DNA from: Limosilactobacillus reuteri subsp. reuteri
GTDB lineage: Bacteria; Bacillota; Bacilli; Lactobacillales; Lactobacillaceae
NCBI RefSeq assembly: GCF_000016825.1
Contig: NC_009513.1
Location: forward strand, 1,930,501-1,994,500
Length of the DNA: 64,000 nt
Direction: 5' to 3'
Made by a program: the position numbers and the translations under genes. How positions within the stretch are numbered: the stretch's first letter is position 1; each line of letters begins with the position of its first letter. The notes beneath the pieces were generated by a model. It saw nothing but the letters and a program-made list of their open reading frames with translations, was not told the origin of the DNA and did no database searches. Shown here in pieces: positions 34,018 to 42,386 of this stretch.

Positions 34018-34740
34018 CTAATTTGACTCTTCCCACAAGAATTTAATCAATTCACGGTTTACTTGACTGTTATTGTGAAGTTTACTGTGTTGGGCATTCT
34101 TTCCATGAATTTCAACTTCGCGGTATGATTTTGCACGATCACTGACTAAATACTTTAATGATTTAGCAGAATTTACCGGTACATCTTCGTCCGAATGGCT
34201 GCCATCCCCAACATCCCCATAAATATTTAACACGGCTGTATTTTTCGGAAAGGTCTGCCGTAACCCAAGTAATTCGCGGTAGGCAGAGTCCATTTTCTCT
34301 GGTTCGCCGGTCTTTGGATTTATCTTAGCATTTTGCGTCTCACTTTGCCCTACCAGTCCATTATAGTGTCCAGCAATCGCTACTAAGTGGGCTACTTGCG
34401 GAAGGCTTTTATCATTTACATTGTCATTAATATAATTGATAATTTCCAAGTTTCCCATTGAATGGCCCACAAGGTTAATTTGCTTATAATAGTGTTGTTT
34501 TTCTAAAGCTAATACCACATTTTTTACATATTCACCGCCACGATGATAACCTTGCGTGTAATCATCTTGATATGCACTTAATTTATTATCTTCAAGGTTA
34601 ACTTCCACAATCGGATTAACGGCATTTGCTGGAATTGGGCGGTTAAAAGTTACCCTCCCTTTTTTGTCAACTGCATCAAAGAATTGTTTGAGCTGCTTAA
34701 TGCTTAAATGGTATTTAAACATCCCGATCATCAAGGTCAC
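34018..34740 (-). pseudogene. DUF915 alpha/beta hydrolase, N-terminally truncated
   Basis: The frame encodes the nucleophile elbow LVGHSMGNLEII, AIAGHYNGLVGQ, a catalytic-acid region NIYGDVGDGSHSD and a C-terminal His region NAQHSKLHN. DUF915 proteins normally begin with a signal or membrane segment and an HGxGS oxyanion motif; about 60 residues carrying these are absent. Immediately upstream, in another frame, is the start of a different hydrolase gene (34715-34828), so a deletion has joined two genes. Any product would lack the oxyanion loop and is probably inactive. Confidence 0.75.
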
Positions 34741-34828
34741 CGGCTAATTTTAATCCATAACGATTTTTAAAATTAATACTTTGCCGTTCAACGTTTTCTG
34801 ATAATGGGGTAATGTATCCAAATGACAT
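34715..34828 (-). pseudogene. 5' fragment of a dienelactone-hydrolase-like gene
   Basis: From ATG 34828 the minus strand reads a start such as MSFGYITPLSENVERQ, then INFKNRYGLKLAGDL, typical of the first strands of a secreted-type or cytosolic dienelactone/alpha-beta hydrolase. It leaves similarity after about 31 codons and stops at 34717. The break coincides with the start of the DUF915 fragment. In an intact genome it would follow the acetyltransferase gene, which ends two bases before. Confidence 0.6.
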
Positions 34829-34829
34829 A

Positions 34830-35360
34830 TTATTCGCCTCCGATTTTCTTAATCACTTTAGCAGGAACGCCTGCAACAACAGTATTGGCAGGAACATCTT
34901 TACTAACAACTGCTCCCGCTGCAACAACAGCATTCTCTCCAACTGTAACGCCTGGTAAGATTGTCGCGTTTGCGCCAAGCCATGCATTTTCCTTAATAAG
35001 GACTGCCTTCAATTCAACCCCATGGCGCTTTTCTGGATCCAGTGAATGATTTACCGAAATAATTGTGACATTGGGTCCGACTAACACTTTATCTTCTAAT
35101 TCAATTCCGCCAAGATCAGTAAACATCGCACCACTGTTGATAAATACTTGTTTCCCAATTTTCAGGTTAGCTCCGTAATCACTACGGATCGGTAAGCGAA
35201 TTTCAACAGAGTCATCTATTTTTTGACCAGTTACATCATTAAGGACGTGGCGAATTTCTCTTTGTGATGCTGGTCGACTATTCAATTGTTGAAGTATGTC
35301 TTGATTTTTTAAAGCCGTTGCCGTGATTGTCGCAAGTTCTTCTTTTTGAATCTCTTTCAT
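34830..35360 (-). CDS. Left-handed beta-helix O-acetyltransferase (maltose/galactoside type)
   Basis: The ATG at 35360 is six bases after AGAGGG; earlier starts overlap that site. The 176-residue protein consists of hexapeptide repeats ([55 protein letters not shown]) and ends in [12 protein letters not shown], the LacA/Maa signature. The catalytic His is in [13 protein letters not shown]. It acetylates a sugar with acetyl-CoA in the cytosol. The N-terminal cap is shorter than in E. coli Maa. A LysR regulator is divergent from it. Confidence 0.88.
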   Translation of the reverse strand: MKEIQKEELATITATALKNQDILQQLNSRPASQREIRHVLNDVTGQKIDDSVEIRLPIRSDYGANLKIGKQVFINSGAMFTDLGGIELEDKVLVGPNVTIISVNHSLDPEKRHGVELKAVLIKENAWLGANATILPGVTVGENAVVAAGAVVSKDVPANTVVAGVPAKVIKKIGGE

Positions 35361-35419
35361 TTTCATCCCTCTTTTGCTCAAAATTATTGTTTATATCTTA
35401 TCGAATTTTTATAATAATG

Positions 35420-35437
35420 TTAAATACTTATATTTAA
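35420..35437. promoter_or_regulatory. Inverted repeat TTAAATA-N4-TATTTAA, candidate LysR site
   Basis: A perfect seven-base inverted repeat midway between the divergent acetyltransferase and LysR genes. Regulatory use is inferred from position. Confidence 0.45.
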
Positions 35438-35476
35438 TGACATACTATAGTTAAAAAGCATATTGGAGTGATCAAA

Positions 35477-36346
35477 ATGGAAGTTCGTGTACTGAGGTAT
35501 TTTATCGAAGTAGTTCAAGAAAAGAACATTTCAAATGCCGCTAAAAGATTACATATTTCTCAACCGACACTATCACGACAATTAATGGATCTTGAAAAGG
35601 AACTTGGGATTACTTTACTTGAACGAGGACACCGGCAAATCAAACTTACCCAAGAAGGTTACTATTTATATGAACGGGCACAAGAGATTACTGGCCTCGT
35701 TAACAAAACTGAAACCGACCTACAATCGCAAAAGATCATTAGCGGAACATTAGATATCGGTGCTGGAGAAAGTACAGCTATTCATCCTGTAATGACAGTA
35801 ATTGGTGATATTATCAAAAAGTATCCAGATGTTAAGATTAACTTAGTAAGTGGTGATAGCGATCAAATCTATCAGCGCTTAAATAACGGTACCTTGGATT
35901 TTGGAATCATAATGGGACCAGAAAAGCTCCTAGATTATCATTCAATTAGGTTGCCGCAAAAGAATATCTGGGGAATCTTAGTCCGAAAAGATCATCCGAT
36001 TGCAGAAAAGGAAAAGATTACTCCGGAAGATCTAAAGGGTGTCCCTATTATTACGTCAGCTCAATCTAAAGAGCAGGATGTGTTTCGGGTGTGGGCTGGT
36101 TCATTGATTGATCAGTACAACTTTATTGGCCAGTATAATTTAATTTTTAATGCTCGTCTCTTAGCAGAAACCGGGGCCTGTCTTGCACTAACCTATAAAA
36201 ATTTAATCAATATTACTGGGACCGACCTTGTCTTTCGTCCCTTAACTCCTACTGTTACTGATCAAAATAATCTGATTTGGAATAAAAATCGTCAGCTATC
36301 TAATGTTGCGCAGCTTTTCTTGAATCGCTTAAAGGAAGGGCAATGA
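35477..36346 (+). CDS. LysR family transcriptional regulator
   Basis: The ATG at 35477 follows GGAGTG; the GTG at 35468 overlaps that site. The 289-residue protein has the LysR HTH (NISNAAKRLHISQPTLSRQLMDLEKELGI) and a full effector domain with LDIGAGESTAIHPVM and LDFGIIMGPEKL. It faces the acetyltransferase and truncated hydrolase genes and probably controls them. Confidence 0.92.
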   Translation: MEVRVLRYFIEVVQEKNISNAAKRLHISQPTLSRQLMDLEKELGITLLERGHRQIKLTQEGYYLYERAQEITGLVNKTETDLQSQKIISGTLDIGAGESTAIHPVMTVIGDIIKKYPDVKINLVSGDSDQIYQRLNNGTLDFGIIMGPEKLLDYHSIRLPQKNIWGILVRKDHPIAEKEKITPEDLKGVPIITSAQSKEQDVFRVWAGSLIDQYNFIGQYNLIFNARLLAETGACLALTYKNLINITGTDLVFRPLTPTVTDQNNLIWNKNRQLSNVAQLFLNRLKEGQ

Positions 36347-36357
36347 ATCTTGCCATT

Positions 36358-36402
36358 ACAAAAAGCGCTGAATAACTGGATTTCTCCAGTCTCAGCGCTT
36401 CT
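36358..36402. terminator. Bidirectional terminator
   Basis: AAGCGCTGA...TCAGCGCTT with inner CTGGA/TCCAG pairing between the convergent LysR and flavodoxin genes. Confidence 0.8.
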
Positions 36403-36404
36403 CT

Positions 36405-36890
36405 TTATTTAAAATTAAGTGAGTCAATCCAGCCATCAATTTGACGTGGGTTATTTAAGATTGCTCCTTGGTTGACCTTAGTATCATAGCCATTTTCATC
36501 GATAGTACGTTCAACATAACTTTGTGAACGCTTATAGTTTGTCCCACTAGAAGTAGCAAATAGTGCTAAATTCTTCCCGTTTAAATCAAGATGATCAATC
36601 ACCGTACTAATCATCCGCGGTGGAATTGCCCACCAAATTGGATGACCAATAACAATATTATCGTAGTTAGTAATATCTGGTAAATCATCCTTAATGTCAA
36701 CACGACTATTATGCTCGTGTTGTTCAACCGTTGTCCGACTGCTTTCATCATGCCAATTAAGGTCAGCAGCGGTATATGGTTGTGCCGGATGAATTTCTAC
36801 TATATCAGCATTTAACTTTTGCGCAACTTGTTCTGCAATCTTCTTCGTAGTGTTAGTTGCGGAATAGTATAAAACAAGGGTCTCTGCCAT
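36405..36890 (-). CDS. Flavodoxin family protein
   Basis: The 161-residue protein has the FMN phosphate loop near the start (LVLYYSATNTTKKIAEQV), the isoalloxazine contact GHPIWWAIPPRMI near residue 80 and FATSSGTNYKRSQ near residue 115. It belongs to the flavodoxin/NAD(P)H-oxidoreductase-like group common in lactobacilli and probably shuttles electrons in the cytosol. The ribosome site is AGGAGGCCC. Just upstream lies an aldo-keto reductase remnant. Confidence 0.9.
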   Translation of the reverse strand: MAETLVLYYSATNTTKKIAEQVAQKLNADIVEIHPAQPYTAADLNWHDESSRTTVEQHEHNSRVDIKDDLPDITNYDNIVIGHPIWWAIPPRMISTVIDHLDLNGKNLALFATSSGTNYKRSQSYVERTIDENGYDTKVNQGAILNNPRQIDGWIDSLNFK

Positions 36891-36992
36891 TCTTGAGGGC
36901 CTCCTTTATCTTAAAACGTGGTATAAATTTTAACGTAAAAAAGCAATGATGAAAAATGCTTATAATCAATCCTTATCTATGCTTTAAAAGTA

Positions 36993-37190
36993 TTAATCAG
37001 TAGCATGAAGATCATATGCATTTAATAACATTTCACCAACCCCGGGTGCATCCGGATCGTGCATTCCCTTGCCTTTATCATGGGCCCGAATTTGGTCCAT
37101 TTCTTCATCCGTTAATTCGAAGTCAAAAATATCAAGATTACTCTTAATTCGTGTTTTGTGAACAGATTTAGGAAAGACAACAATTCCTTC
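36993..37190 (-). pseudogene. C-terminal remnant of an aldo/keto reductase
   Basis: The minus strand encodes about 65 residues ending in HATD. It includes GIVVFPKSVHKTRIKSNLDI and FDFELTDEEMDQI, the NADPH-binding C-terminal part of an AKR, parallel to VIPKSVHKNRMEENID in the AKR at 26272. A stop precedes it at 37191-37193 and no start or N-terminal domain is present, so about 220 residues are missing. Bases 37191-37382 hold nothing else I can recognise apart from the next gene's AAAGGAAG site. Confidence 0.75.
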
Positions 37191-37382
37191 TCAACGTCTT
37201 TATAACTGGTTTTAATTTTAACACTATACATTTAACACTAAGTTTCAATTTAATGAGGACAAACCATTTATAATTATTCATTTTTTGCATTATTACCTAC
37301 TTAATATAAGTATTTTCCATTTTATCTATCTCGGCTTATAGTAAAAGTAATTAAACACAACAGTTGAGAAAGGAAGATTTTC

Positions 37383-37703
37383 ATGGCAAAGAAACAAACA
37401 GCTGGTCGCGACCAACTTGGTGATTTCGCCCCTAAATTTGCAGAATTAAATGATGATGTATTATTCGGACAGGTTTGGTCACGGGAAAAGGAATTAAGCC
37501 TTCGTGATCGGAGTCTTCTAACCGTTACCGCGTTGATTACAAAGGGTGCCTTTGAACAACTCCCTTACCACATGCAAACTGCTAAGAACAACGGTATTAC
37601 AAAAGATGAAATTGCGGAAATTATTACTCAATTAGCGTTCTACGTTGGCTGGCCAAATGCTTGGTCCGCATTCAACGTTGCTAAAAAAGTATGGGACGAT
37701 TAA
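37383..37703 (+). CDS. Carboxymuconolactone decarboxylase (CMD) family protein
   Basis: The 106-residue protein has the CMD/AhpD fold: VWSREKELSLRDRSLLTVTALITKGAFEQLPYHMQTAKNNG in short LRDRSLLTVTAL, then IAEIITQLAFYVGWPNAWSAF. The CxxC pair of AhpD-type peroxidases is absent, so it is of the decarboxylase-like subgroup whose function in lactobacilli is unknown. The ATG follows AAAGGAAG. A small hairpin with T-run lies at about 37718-37743. Confidence 0.88.
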   Translation: MAKKQTAGRDQLGDFAPKFAELNDDVLFGQVWSREKELSLRDRSLLTVTALITKGAFEQLPYHMQTAKNNGITKDEIAEIITQLAFYVGWPNAWSAFNVAKKVWDD

Positions 37704-37789
37704 AAAATTAATTTAAAACGTGTCTTTAATGGCGCGTTTTTTATTTTCGGCCTATTATAAAATTAATTAAGGATAGTGAGGTAATTAGG

Positions 37790-38632
37790 ATGGAAGAAAT
37801 TAAAGAAGCCTATTATGATGGGGAACGTCCTCTTTATGGTCTCCGAGATGCGCATTTAGTCAATACTACTTTTGGTAAGGGTGAATCACCATTAAAAGAA
37901 ACTGCTAACTTAACTCTTGATGGCGTGCTCTTCACATGGAAGTATCCTCTTTGGTATTCCGATCACATTAAAGTAACCAATACAATTTTTGAAGAAATGT
38001 CACGTTCTGGAATTTGGTATACCAACGATATTGAAATTACTGACAGTACAATTCAAGCGCCTAAAGAATTTCGTCGCTGTGATGGGATTACCCTTAACCA
38101 CGTCCACTTTACAGATGCTAGTGAAACAATGTGGAGTTGTAAAAATATTCAGATGAAAGATGTCTACGCTACTGGTGATTATTTCGGGATGAATAGTGAA
38201 AACATTTATGTCGACCATCTTGATCTTGTCGGAAATTATGTTTTTGATGGAGCTAAAAATGTTGAAGTTCATAACTCACGCTTAGTATCAAAGGACGCCT
38301 TTTGGAACTGTAAGAACGTCACAATTTATGATTCTAAGATCAGTGGTGAGTACCTTGCTTGGAATACCAAGAACATTACTTTTATTAATTGCACAATCGA
38401 AAGCGATCAGGGATTATGCTATGTCGATCACTTAACGATGAAGAATTGTCGTGCTTTGCGAACTGACCTCGCCTTTGAATTATGTACTAATATTGATGCC
38501 GAGCTAAAAGGTACTATTATGAGTATCAAGAACCCAATTAGTGGTAAAATCACCGTTGATCACGCTGATGAAATTATTATGGATGATCCCCAAATTGATT
38601 CAAGCAAAATTCAAATTATCCAAAGAAAGTAG
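37790..38632 (+). CDS. DUF3737 family protein (right-handed beta-helix)
   Basis: The 280-residue protein consists of short repeats of the type VTNTIFEEMSRSG, IEITDSTI, GITLNHVHF and VTIYDSKI, each ending in a small turn, as in pentapeptide-like beta-helix proteins. The pattern YYDGERPLYGLRDAHL at the start and WYSDHIKVTNT match DUF3737. No catalytic residue is known. It is followed after 14 bases by a PatB/MalY-type lyase gene, so the two are co-transcribed. Confidence 0.8.
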   Translation: MEEIKEAYYDGERPLYGLRDAHLVNTTFGKGESPLKETANLTLDGVLFTWKYPLWYSDHIKVTNTIFEEMSRSGIWYTNDIEITDSTIQAPKEFRRCDGITLNHVHFTDASETMWSCKNIQMKDVYATGDYFGMNSENIYVDHLDLVGNYVFDGAKNVEVHNSRLVSKDAFWNCKNVTIYDSKISGEYLAWNTKNITFINCTIESDQGLCYVDHLTMKNCRALRTDLAFELCTNIDAELKGTIMSIKNPISGKITVDHADEIIMDDPQIDSSKIQIIQRK

Positions 38633-38646
38633 AGGGTGAAAAAATT

Positions 38647-39807
38647 ATGGAATATGATTTTGATACAATTCTCGATCGGCGTCACACCAATTCTGAAAAA
38701 TGGGATGTTAAGCCGAATGAATTACCAATGACAACTGCTGATATGGACTTCAAAACTGCTCCTGAAATTATGGCCGCAATGAAAAAGAAGATTGATTCAG
38801 GTGCTTTTGGTTATGAATATCCGAATGAGGAATACTTTAATGCAGTTGCTTCCTGGTATAAAACCGAGCATAACGCGGAAGCTGATACCTCTTGGATGCG
38901 GTTCGCAACTGGTGTTATCCCTTCTATTACTGCCTGTGTTAATTATTTAAGTCATGAAGGCGATAATGTCCTGTTAATGGAGCCGGTTTACAATACGTTT
39001 TACAATTCTATCCTCAATAGCGGCCGTCATGCTTTTCCTACTCAGCTAAAATATGATCAATCTACATATACTTATTCTGTCGATTGGGATGACCTTGAAG
39101 AAAAAATGAGCAACCCGCTTACTACGCTGATGATTTTATGTAATCCCCACAATCCTACTGGTTATGTTTGGTCGCGCGATGAGTTAATTCGGATTATTAA
39201 GCTAGCTCAAAAGTACGGTATCATAGTTATTAGTGACGAAATTCATGGTGATCTAGTATTAACGGGCCCAGACTACACTCCTACTTTTTCCTTACCAGAA
39301 GATTGTCGCCAAAACGTGGTTACATTAGTATCAACCAGTAAGACATTTAACGTGGCGGCCCTTCATGCTGCGACGGGAATCGTTCCTAATCCTCTTTTGC
39401 GGGAACACTTTACGCGCGCAATCAATAAATATGAAGTAGCAGAACCAAACCTCTTAGCAATTCCTGGAACAATCGCTGCTTATACGCAAGGTGCAGACTG
39501 GCTTCATCAGCTCAAACAGTATTTACTGGGAAACCGGAAATATCTTGAAAAATTCATTCGCACTAACCTTCCTCAGCTCCATGTTGTTCCTGGAACAGCA
39601 ACTTATCTTGTGTGGATTGATGTTAGTGCAGTAACTAATAACAGCACTGCTTTAGCACAAAAGATTCGCGAACAAACTGGGTTAATTATTAATCCAGGAA
39701 CTTATTATCATGGCAATGGCAGTCAGTTTATTCGCATTAACATCGCCTATCCTCGTTCACAAGTCAAAGATGGTTTAGAAAGATTAGTGGCTGCTCTTAA
39801 TCAGTAG
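38647..39807 (+). CDS. PatB/MalY-type cystathionine beta-lyase
   Basis: The 386-residue PLP enzyme begins FDTILDRRHTNSEKWD, with MTTADMDFKTAPEI, NPHNPTGYVWSRDEL, ISDEIHGDL and the PLP lysine in STSKTFNVAALH. These are hallmarks of the MalY/PatB group, which cleaves cystathionine or cysteine conjugates to pyruvate, ammonia and a thiol. It probably acts in sulfur amino acid metabolism. The ribosome site is GAGGGTGA. The gene ends before a strong terminator. Confidence 0.92.
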   Translation: MEYDFDTILDRRHTNSEKWDVKPNELPMTTADMDFKTAPEIMAAMKKKIDSGAFGYEYPNEEYFNAVASWYKTEHNAEADTSWMRFATGVIPSITACVNYLSHEGDNVLLMEPVYNTFYNSILNSGRHAFPTQLKYDQSTYTYSVDWDDLEEKMSNPLTTLMILCNPHNPTGYVWSRDELIRIIKLAQKYGIIVISDEIHGDLVLTGPDYTPTFSLPEDCRQNVVTLVSTSKTFNVAALHAATGIVPNPLLREHFTRAINKYEVAEPNLLAIPGTIAAYTQGADWLHQLKQYLLGNRKYLEKFIRTNLPQLHVVPGTATYLVWIDVSAVTNNSTALAQKIREQTGLIINPGTYYHGNGSQFIRINIAYPRSQVKDGLERLVAALNQ

Positions 39808-39831
39808 ACGCTGAGTCACCGAAGATCATTG

Positions 39832-39876
39832 CAAAATCCCCCACATGCAACTTTGACACATGCGGGGGATTTTATT
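39832..39876 (+). terminator. Strong rho-independent terminator
   Basis: AAAATCCCCCACATG pairs with CATGCGGGGGATTTT around a short loop. Confidence 0.9.
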
Positions 39877-40241
39877 AATGATCGTTTTCAACATTTAATA
39901 CTTTTTTCGAGCCAGCATCAATCTTAACTTCTTTAACTGTCCGGCCTTTTTTACTTTAACTTCCCAAAAGGCAAAAAAGTTTCATATGAAACTTTTTTTG
40001 CGGCTCGTGTAACATTATTTTTCAGCGATTTCTATTCCTGTCTGTTCACTTGATTCAAGCGTGGACAGAATATGGAATGCGATAATCGACAAATTAAGTA
40101 CTTCTTGCTTCAATTTTTATCGGTTAAGTGTTCTTGAATCCACTGCTGTCCTTATGAGCCATGAATATTGCTGTGTTGTACACGTAATAGTTCAATCGTA
40201 TGGCGAATCTTAGTTATTGTTTCTTCGTTTTCTTTATTCAT
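39875..40241 (-). pseudogene. Decayed MarR-like regulator gene and associated fragment
   Basis: From ATG 40241 the minus strand reads MNKENEETITKIRHTIELLR and IHGS, then after a one-base shift GQQWIQEHLTDKN, and after another shift QEVLNLSIIAFHILSTLE, SSEQTGIEIAEK, then VTRAAKK. Together these trace the N-terminal helices and HTH start of a MarR-type regulator. The rest is missing. An in-frame tail GRTVKEVKIDAGSKKVLNV with a stop at 39875 ends the region; its family is not recognised. Confidence 0.6.
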
Positions 40242-40277
40242 TACTTGGCCCCACTATCTATTATTAAGGCCATTATA

Positions 40278-40390
40278 TCAAAACACTTTCGCCATCGATT
40301 TTGCTTCTGCTAATGCATTATTAAGAATCTTTTGCCGTTGATCACGGTGAACATCGGCACCCTCAATAAAATCCTTATTTTTTATGTTAC
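40278..40390 (-). pseudogene. C-terminal scrap of a flavodoxin-like NAD(P)H oxidoreductase (tentative)
   Basis: The minus strand encodes DFIEGADVHRDQRQKILNNA and then LAEAKSMAKVF before a stop at 40278. The pattern resembles the end of NAD(P)H-dependent flavin oxidoreductases, but only some 35 residues remain. It lies between the MarR remnant and the AEC transporter promoter. Confidence 0.35.
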
Positions 40391-40464
40391 CCGTCAACAA
40401 AAAAAGAAAAAGATTTTTTGTTATAAAATAGTAATTGTGATTTTTAACTGAAGGAAGTGGTGCA

Positions 40465-41394
40465 ATGTCGATTGGGCAAATTTTTAACCAAGTCGTCATT
40501 ATTTTCTTACTAATGCTTTTAGGAGCAGTTATTAGAAAGCTCGGATTTCTCCATCCACAATCAATTAATGATTTAACCAATATTACACTCTACTTTTTAT
40601 CGCCAATCGTAATTATTAAGGCCTTTGAACAGCCGTTTTCGCGATCACGATTTTATCAATTATTACTATTGATTGCTGGTGTCTTTCTGACCTATTTTGT
40701 TTCAATTTTGATTGCAAAACTACTTTTTCATAAAGTAAAGGACCAAAATATTCGTCAAATTGCAACTTATGGAAGTATCTATTCTAATAATGGCTTTATG
40801 GGCGTTCCATTAGCACAAGGGCTTTTCGGAAGTGTGGGTGTCTTCTATGCCGTCGCTTCAATGATTGGTTTTAATGTCATGTCGTGGACTCAGGGAATTG
40901 GAATTTTTCAAAAACGGCAGCCTCATGATTGGGGAACACAGTTAAAGAAAATTATTTTAAATCCTAATATTATTGCTATTATTATTGGTCTTTTCCTATT
41001 CATTAGTTCTTTTCGGTTGCCAAAATTAATTTCTGGTTTTATTGATTACACCAGTCCAGCGTTTACTCCACTATCAATGATTGTCATCGGAAGTAATCTT
41101 GCAAACCTAAGTATTAAAAATATCAAATTACCAACTGCACTCTGGGGAAGTCTCTTCGTAAGGAATATTTTCTTCCCGATTCTAGGAACAATTATCTTAT
41201 TATTATTGGGAATTACTGGTGTTCCACTCTTCACCACAGTAATTCTTAGTGCATGTCCAGTAGCAGGATTAGTCGTTCTTTTTACCTTACAATCAAATGG
41301 GGATGCACGGCCAGCAACCGTCTTAATGAGTATTTCAACCATTTTGAGTTTAGTAACTATTCCATTAGTCTATTGGTTTGCTAGTCTATGGTAA
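40465..41394 (+). CDS. AEC family transporter (auxin efflux carrier/malate permease type)
   Basis: The 309-residue protein has about ten hydrophobic segments and family-typical stretches: LLGAVIRKLGFLHPQSINDL near residue 17, GSIYSNNGFMGVPLAQGLFG near residue 102, and NPNIIAIIIGL. AEC carriers move organic acids or amino acid derivatives; in lactobacilli malate or citrate is common, but the substrate here is not determined. The ATG follows GAAGGAAGTGG. It is monocistronic. Confidence 0.88.
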   Translation: MSIGQIFNQVVIIFLLMLLGAVIRKLGFLHPQSINDLTNITLYFLSPIVIIKAFEQPFSRSRFYQLLLLIAGVFLTYFVSILIAKLLFHKVKDQNIRQIATYGSIYSNNGFMGVPLAQGLFGSVGVFYAVASMIGFNVMSWTQGIGIFQKRQPHDWGTQLKKIILNPNIIAIIIGLFLFISSFRLPKLISGFIDYTSPAFTPLSMIVIGSNLANLSIKNIKLPTALWGSLFVRNIFFPILGTIILLLLGITGVPLFTTVILSACPVAGLVVLFTLQSNGDARPATVLMSISTILSLVTIPLVYWFASLW

Positions 41395-41426
41395 TGATAT
41401 ATACGATTTTTGAATAAAGGATTAAA

Positions 41427-41495
41427 TATAATAAGCATTTCAAATAATAGCCTCCTTAATCTATGATGGAATTAGATATTAAGGAGGCTTTATAA
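41427..41495 (+). promoter_or_regulatory. SD-sequestering hairpin before the RibD_C-type gene
   Basis: AGCCTCCTTAAT (from 41449) pairs perfectly with ATTAAGGAGGCT (to 41489), extended by TCTA/TAGA. The AAGGAGG of the next gene is wholly inside the 3' arm. A -10 TATAAT at 41427-41432 would start RNA just before the stem. The stem may control translation; only three T's follow, so it is a poor terminator for the AEC gene. Confidence 0.6.
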
Positions 41496-42173
41496 ATGAA
41501 TAAACCATATATTATCGTCCATATGATGACATCAGTTGATGGACGAATTGATTGTGAAATGACGGCCCAATTAGCCGGTGAACCCGAATACTATTCTACA
41601 TTGGACAGTTTAGATGTTCCTACAAGGATTAGTGGACGTGTTACTGCAGAAACCGAATTGACACGTGGTGGTAAATTTAATCCGCAAAACAAAGAAATCC
41701 TTGGTAAAACTGACTTTGCTAAAAATGCAATTGCTGATAGTTATAATATCATTGTCGACACTAAGGGAACTTTACAATGGGGCAAGGAAAATGGTAATAA
41801 CTTCTCTCACCTAATTATTACGAGTGAACAAGTTACGAAAGATTACCTTGATTACCTCAATCGTCAAAATATTTCATGGATCGCAACTGGGAAAGATCAA
41901 ATTGATCTAGCCAAGGCAATGGAAATCCTTGCTGATGAATTCAATATTGACCGTTTAGCAATTGTTGGTGGCGGAAAAATCAATGGCGGTTTCCTGGAAG
42001 CGGGATTAGTTGATGAAATCAGTATTTTAATTGGGGCTGGTGCCGATGGGCGAACCGGTCAACCAAGCCTTTTTGATGGCCGTCCAGAAAGCAGTCGTCC
42101 AATCGCTCTGCAATTAAAAGATGTTACAAGTTTTGATGATGGAGCGGTCTGGTTACGGTATTTGGTTAAGTAA
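41496..42173 (+). CDS. RibD C-terminal domain (dihydrofolate reductase-like) protein
   Basis: The 225-residue protein contains only the reductase half of RibD: PYIIVHMMTSVDGRIDC at the start, a TRISGRVTAETEL segment, LAIVGGGKINGGFLEAGLVDEI near residue 150 and FDDGAVWLRY at the end. Stand-alone RibD_C proteins of this type reduce unknown substrates with NADPH; no deaminase domain or other rib genes are nearby. The last 119 codons and the downstream 60 bases are repeated at 44876-45300. Its ribosome site is buried in a hairpin. Confidence 0.85.
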   Translation: MNKPYIIVHMMTSVDGRIDCEMTAQLAGEPEYYSTLDSLDVPTRISGRVTAETELTRGGKFNPQNKEILGKTDFAKNAIADSYNIIVDTKGTLQWGKENGNNFSHLIITSEQVTKDYLDYLNRQNISWIATGKDQIDLAKAMEILADEFNIDRLAIVGGGKINGGFLEAGLVDEISILIGAGADGRTGQPSLFDGRPESSRPIALQLKDVTSFDDGAVWLRYLVK

Positions 42174-42182
42174 CTGAAATTT

Positions 42183-42226
42183 GAACGCATAGGGTCCTGG
42201 TAATTTACTGTGATTCTATGCGTTTG
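42183..42226 (+). terminator. Terminator after the RibD_C-type gene
   Basis: GAACGCATAG pairs with CTATGCGTTT. The same element, with a few changes, follows the truncated copy at 45244-45288. Confidence 0.65.
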
Positions 42227-42244
42227 TGCTTTAAAAACAAGAAA

Positions 42245-42304
42245 ACGCAAGAACTCTCGCATATACTTTGAATATTTAAACTAAAGTAACGAAGAGTCTT
42301 GCGT
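42245..42304. repeat. 60-base imperfect inverted repeat
   Basis: ACGCAAGAACTCTCG at the left and CGAAGAGTCTTGCGT at the right are inverted copies with small differences, enclosing an AT-rich centre. It could be a small non-autonomous element or the joined ends of a lost insertion. Confidence 0.5.
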
Positions 42305-42335
42305 AATGAAATTTATAAAGTTGAAGTGCAAGATA

Positions 42336-42382
42336 AAAAGGTATGATTCCAATATCCAACTGGGATCATACCTTTTATTCTC
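42336..42382. terminator. Terminator of the small membrane protein genes
   Basis: AAAAGGTATGATTCC pairs with GGGATCATACCTTTT (about 42336-42376), facing the leftward genes. Confidence 0.8.
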
Positions 42383-42386
42383 TAGA

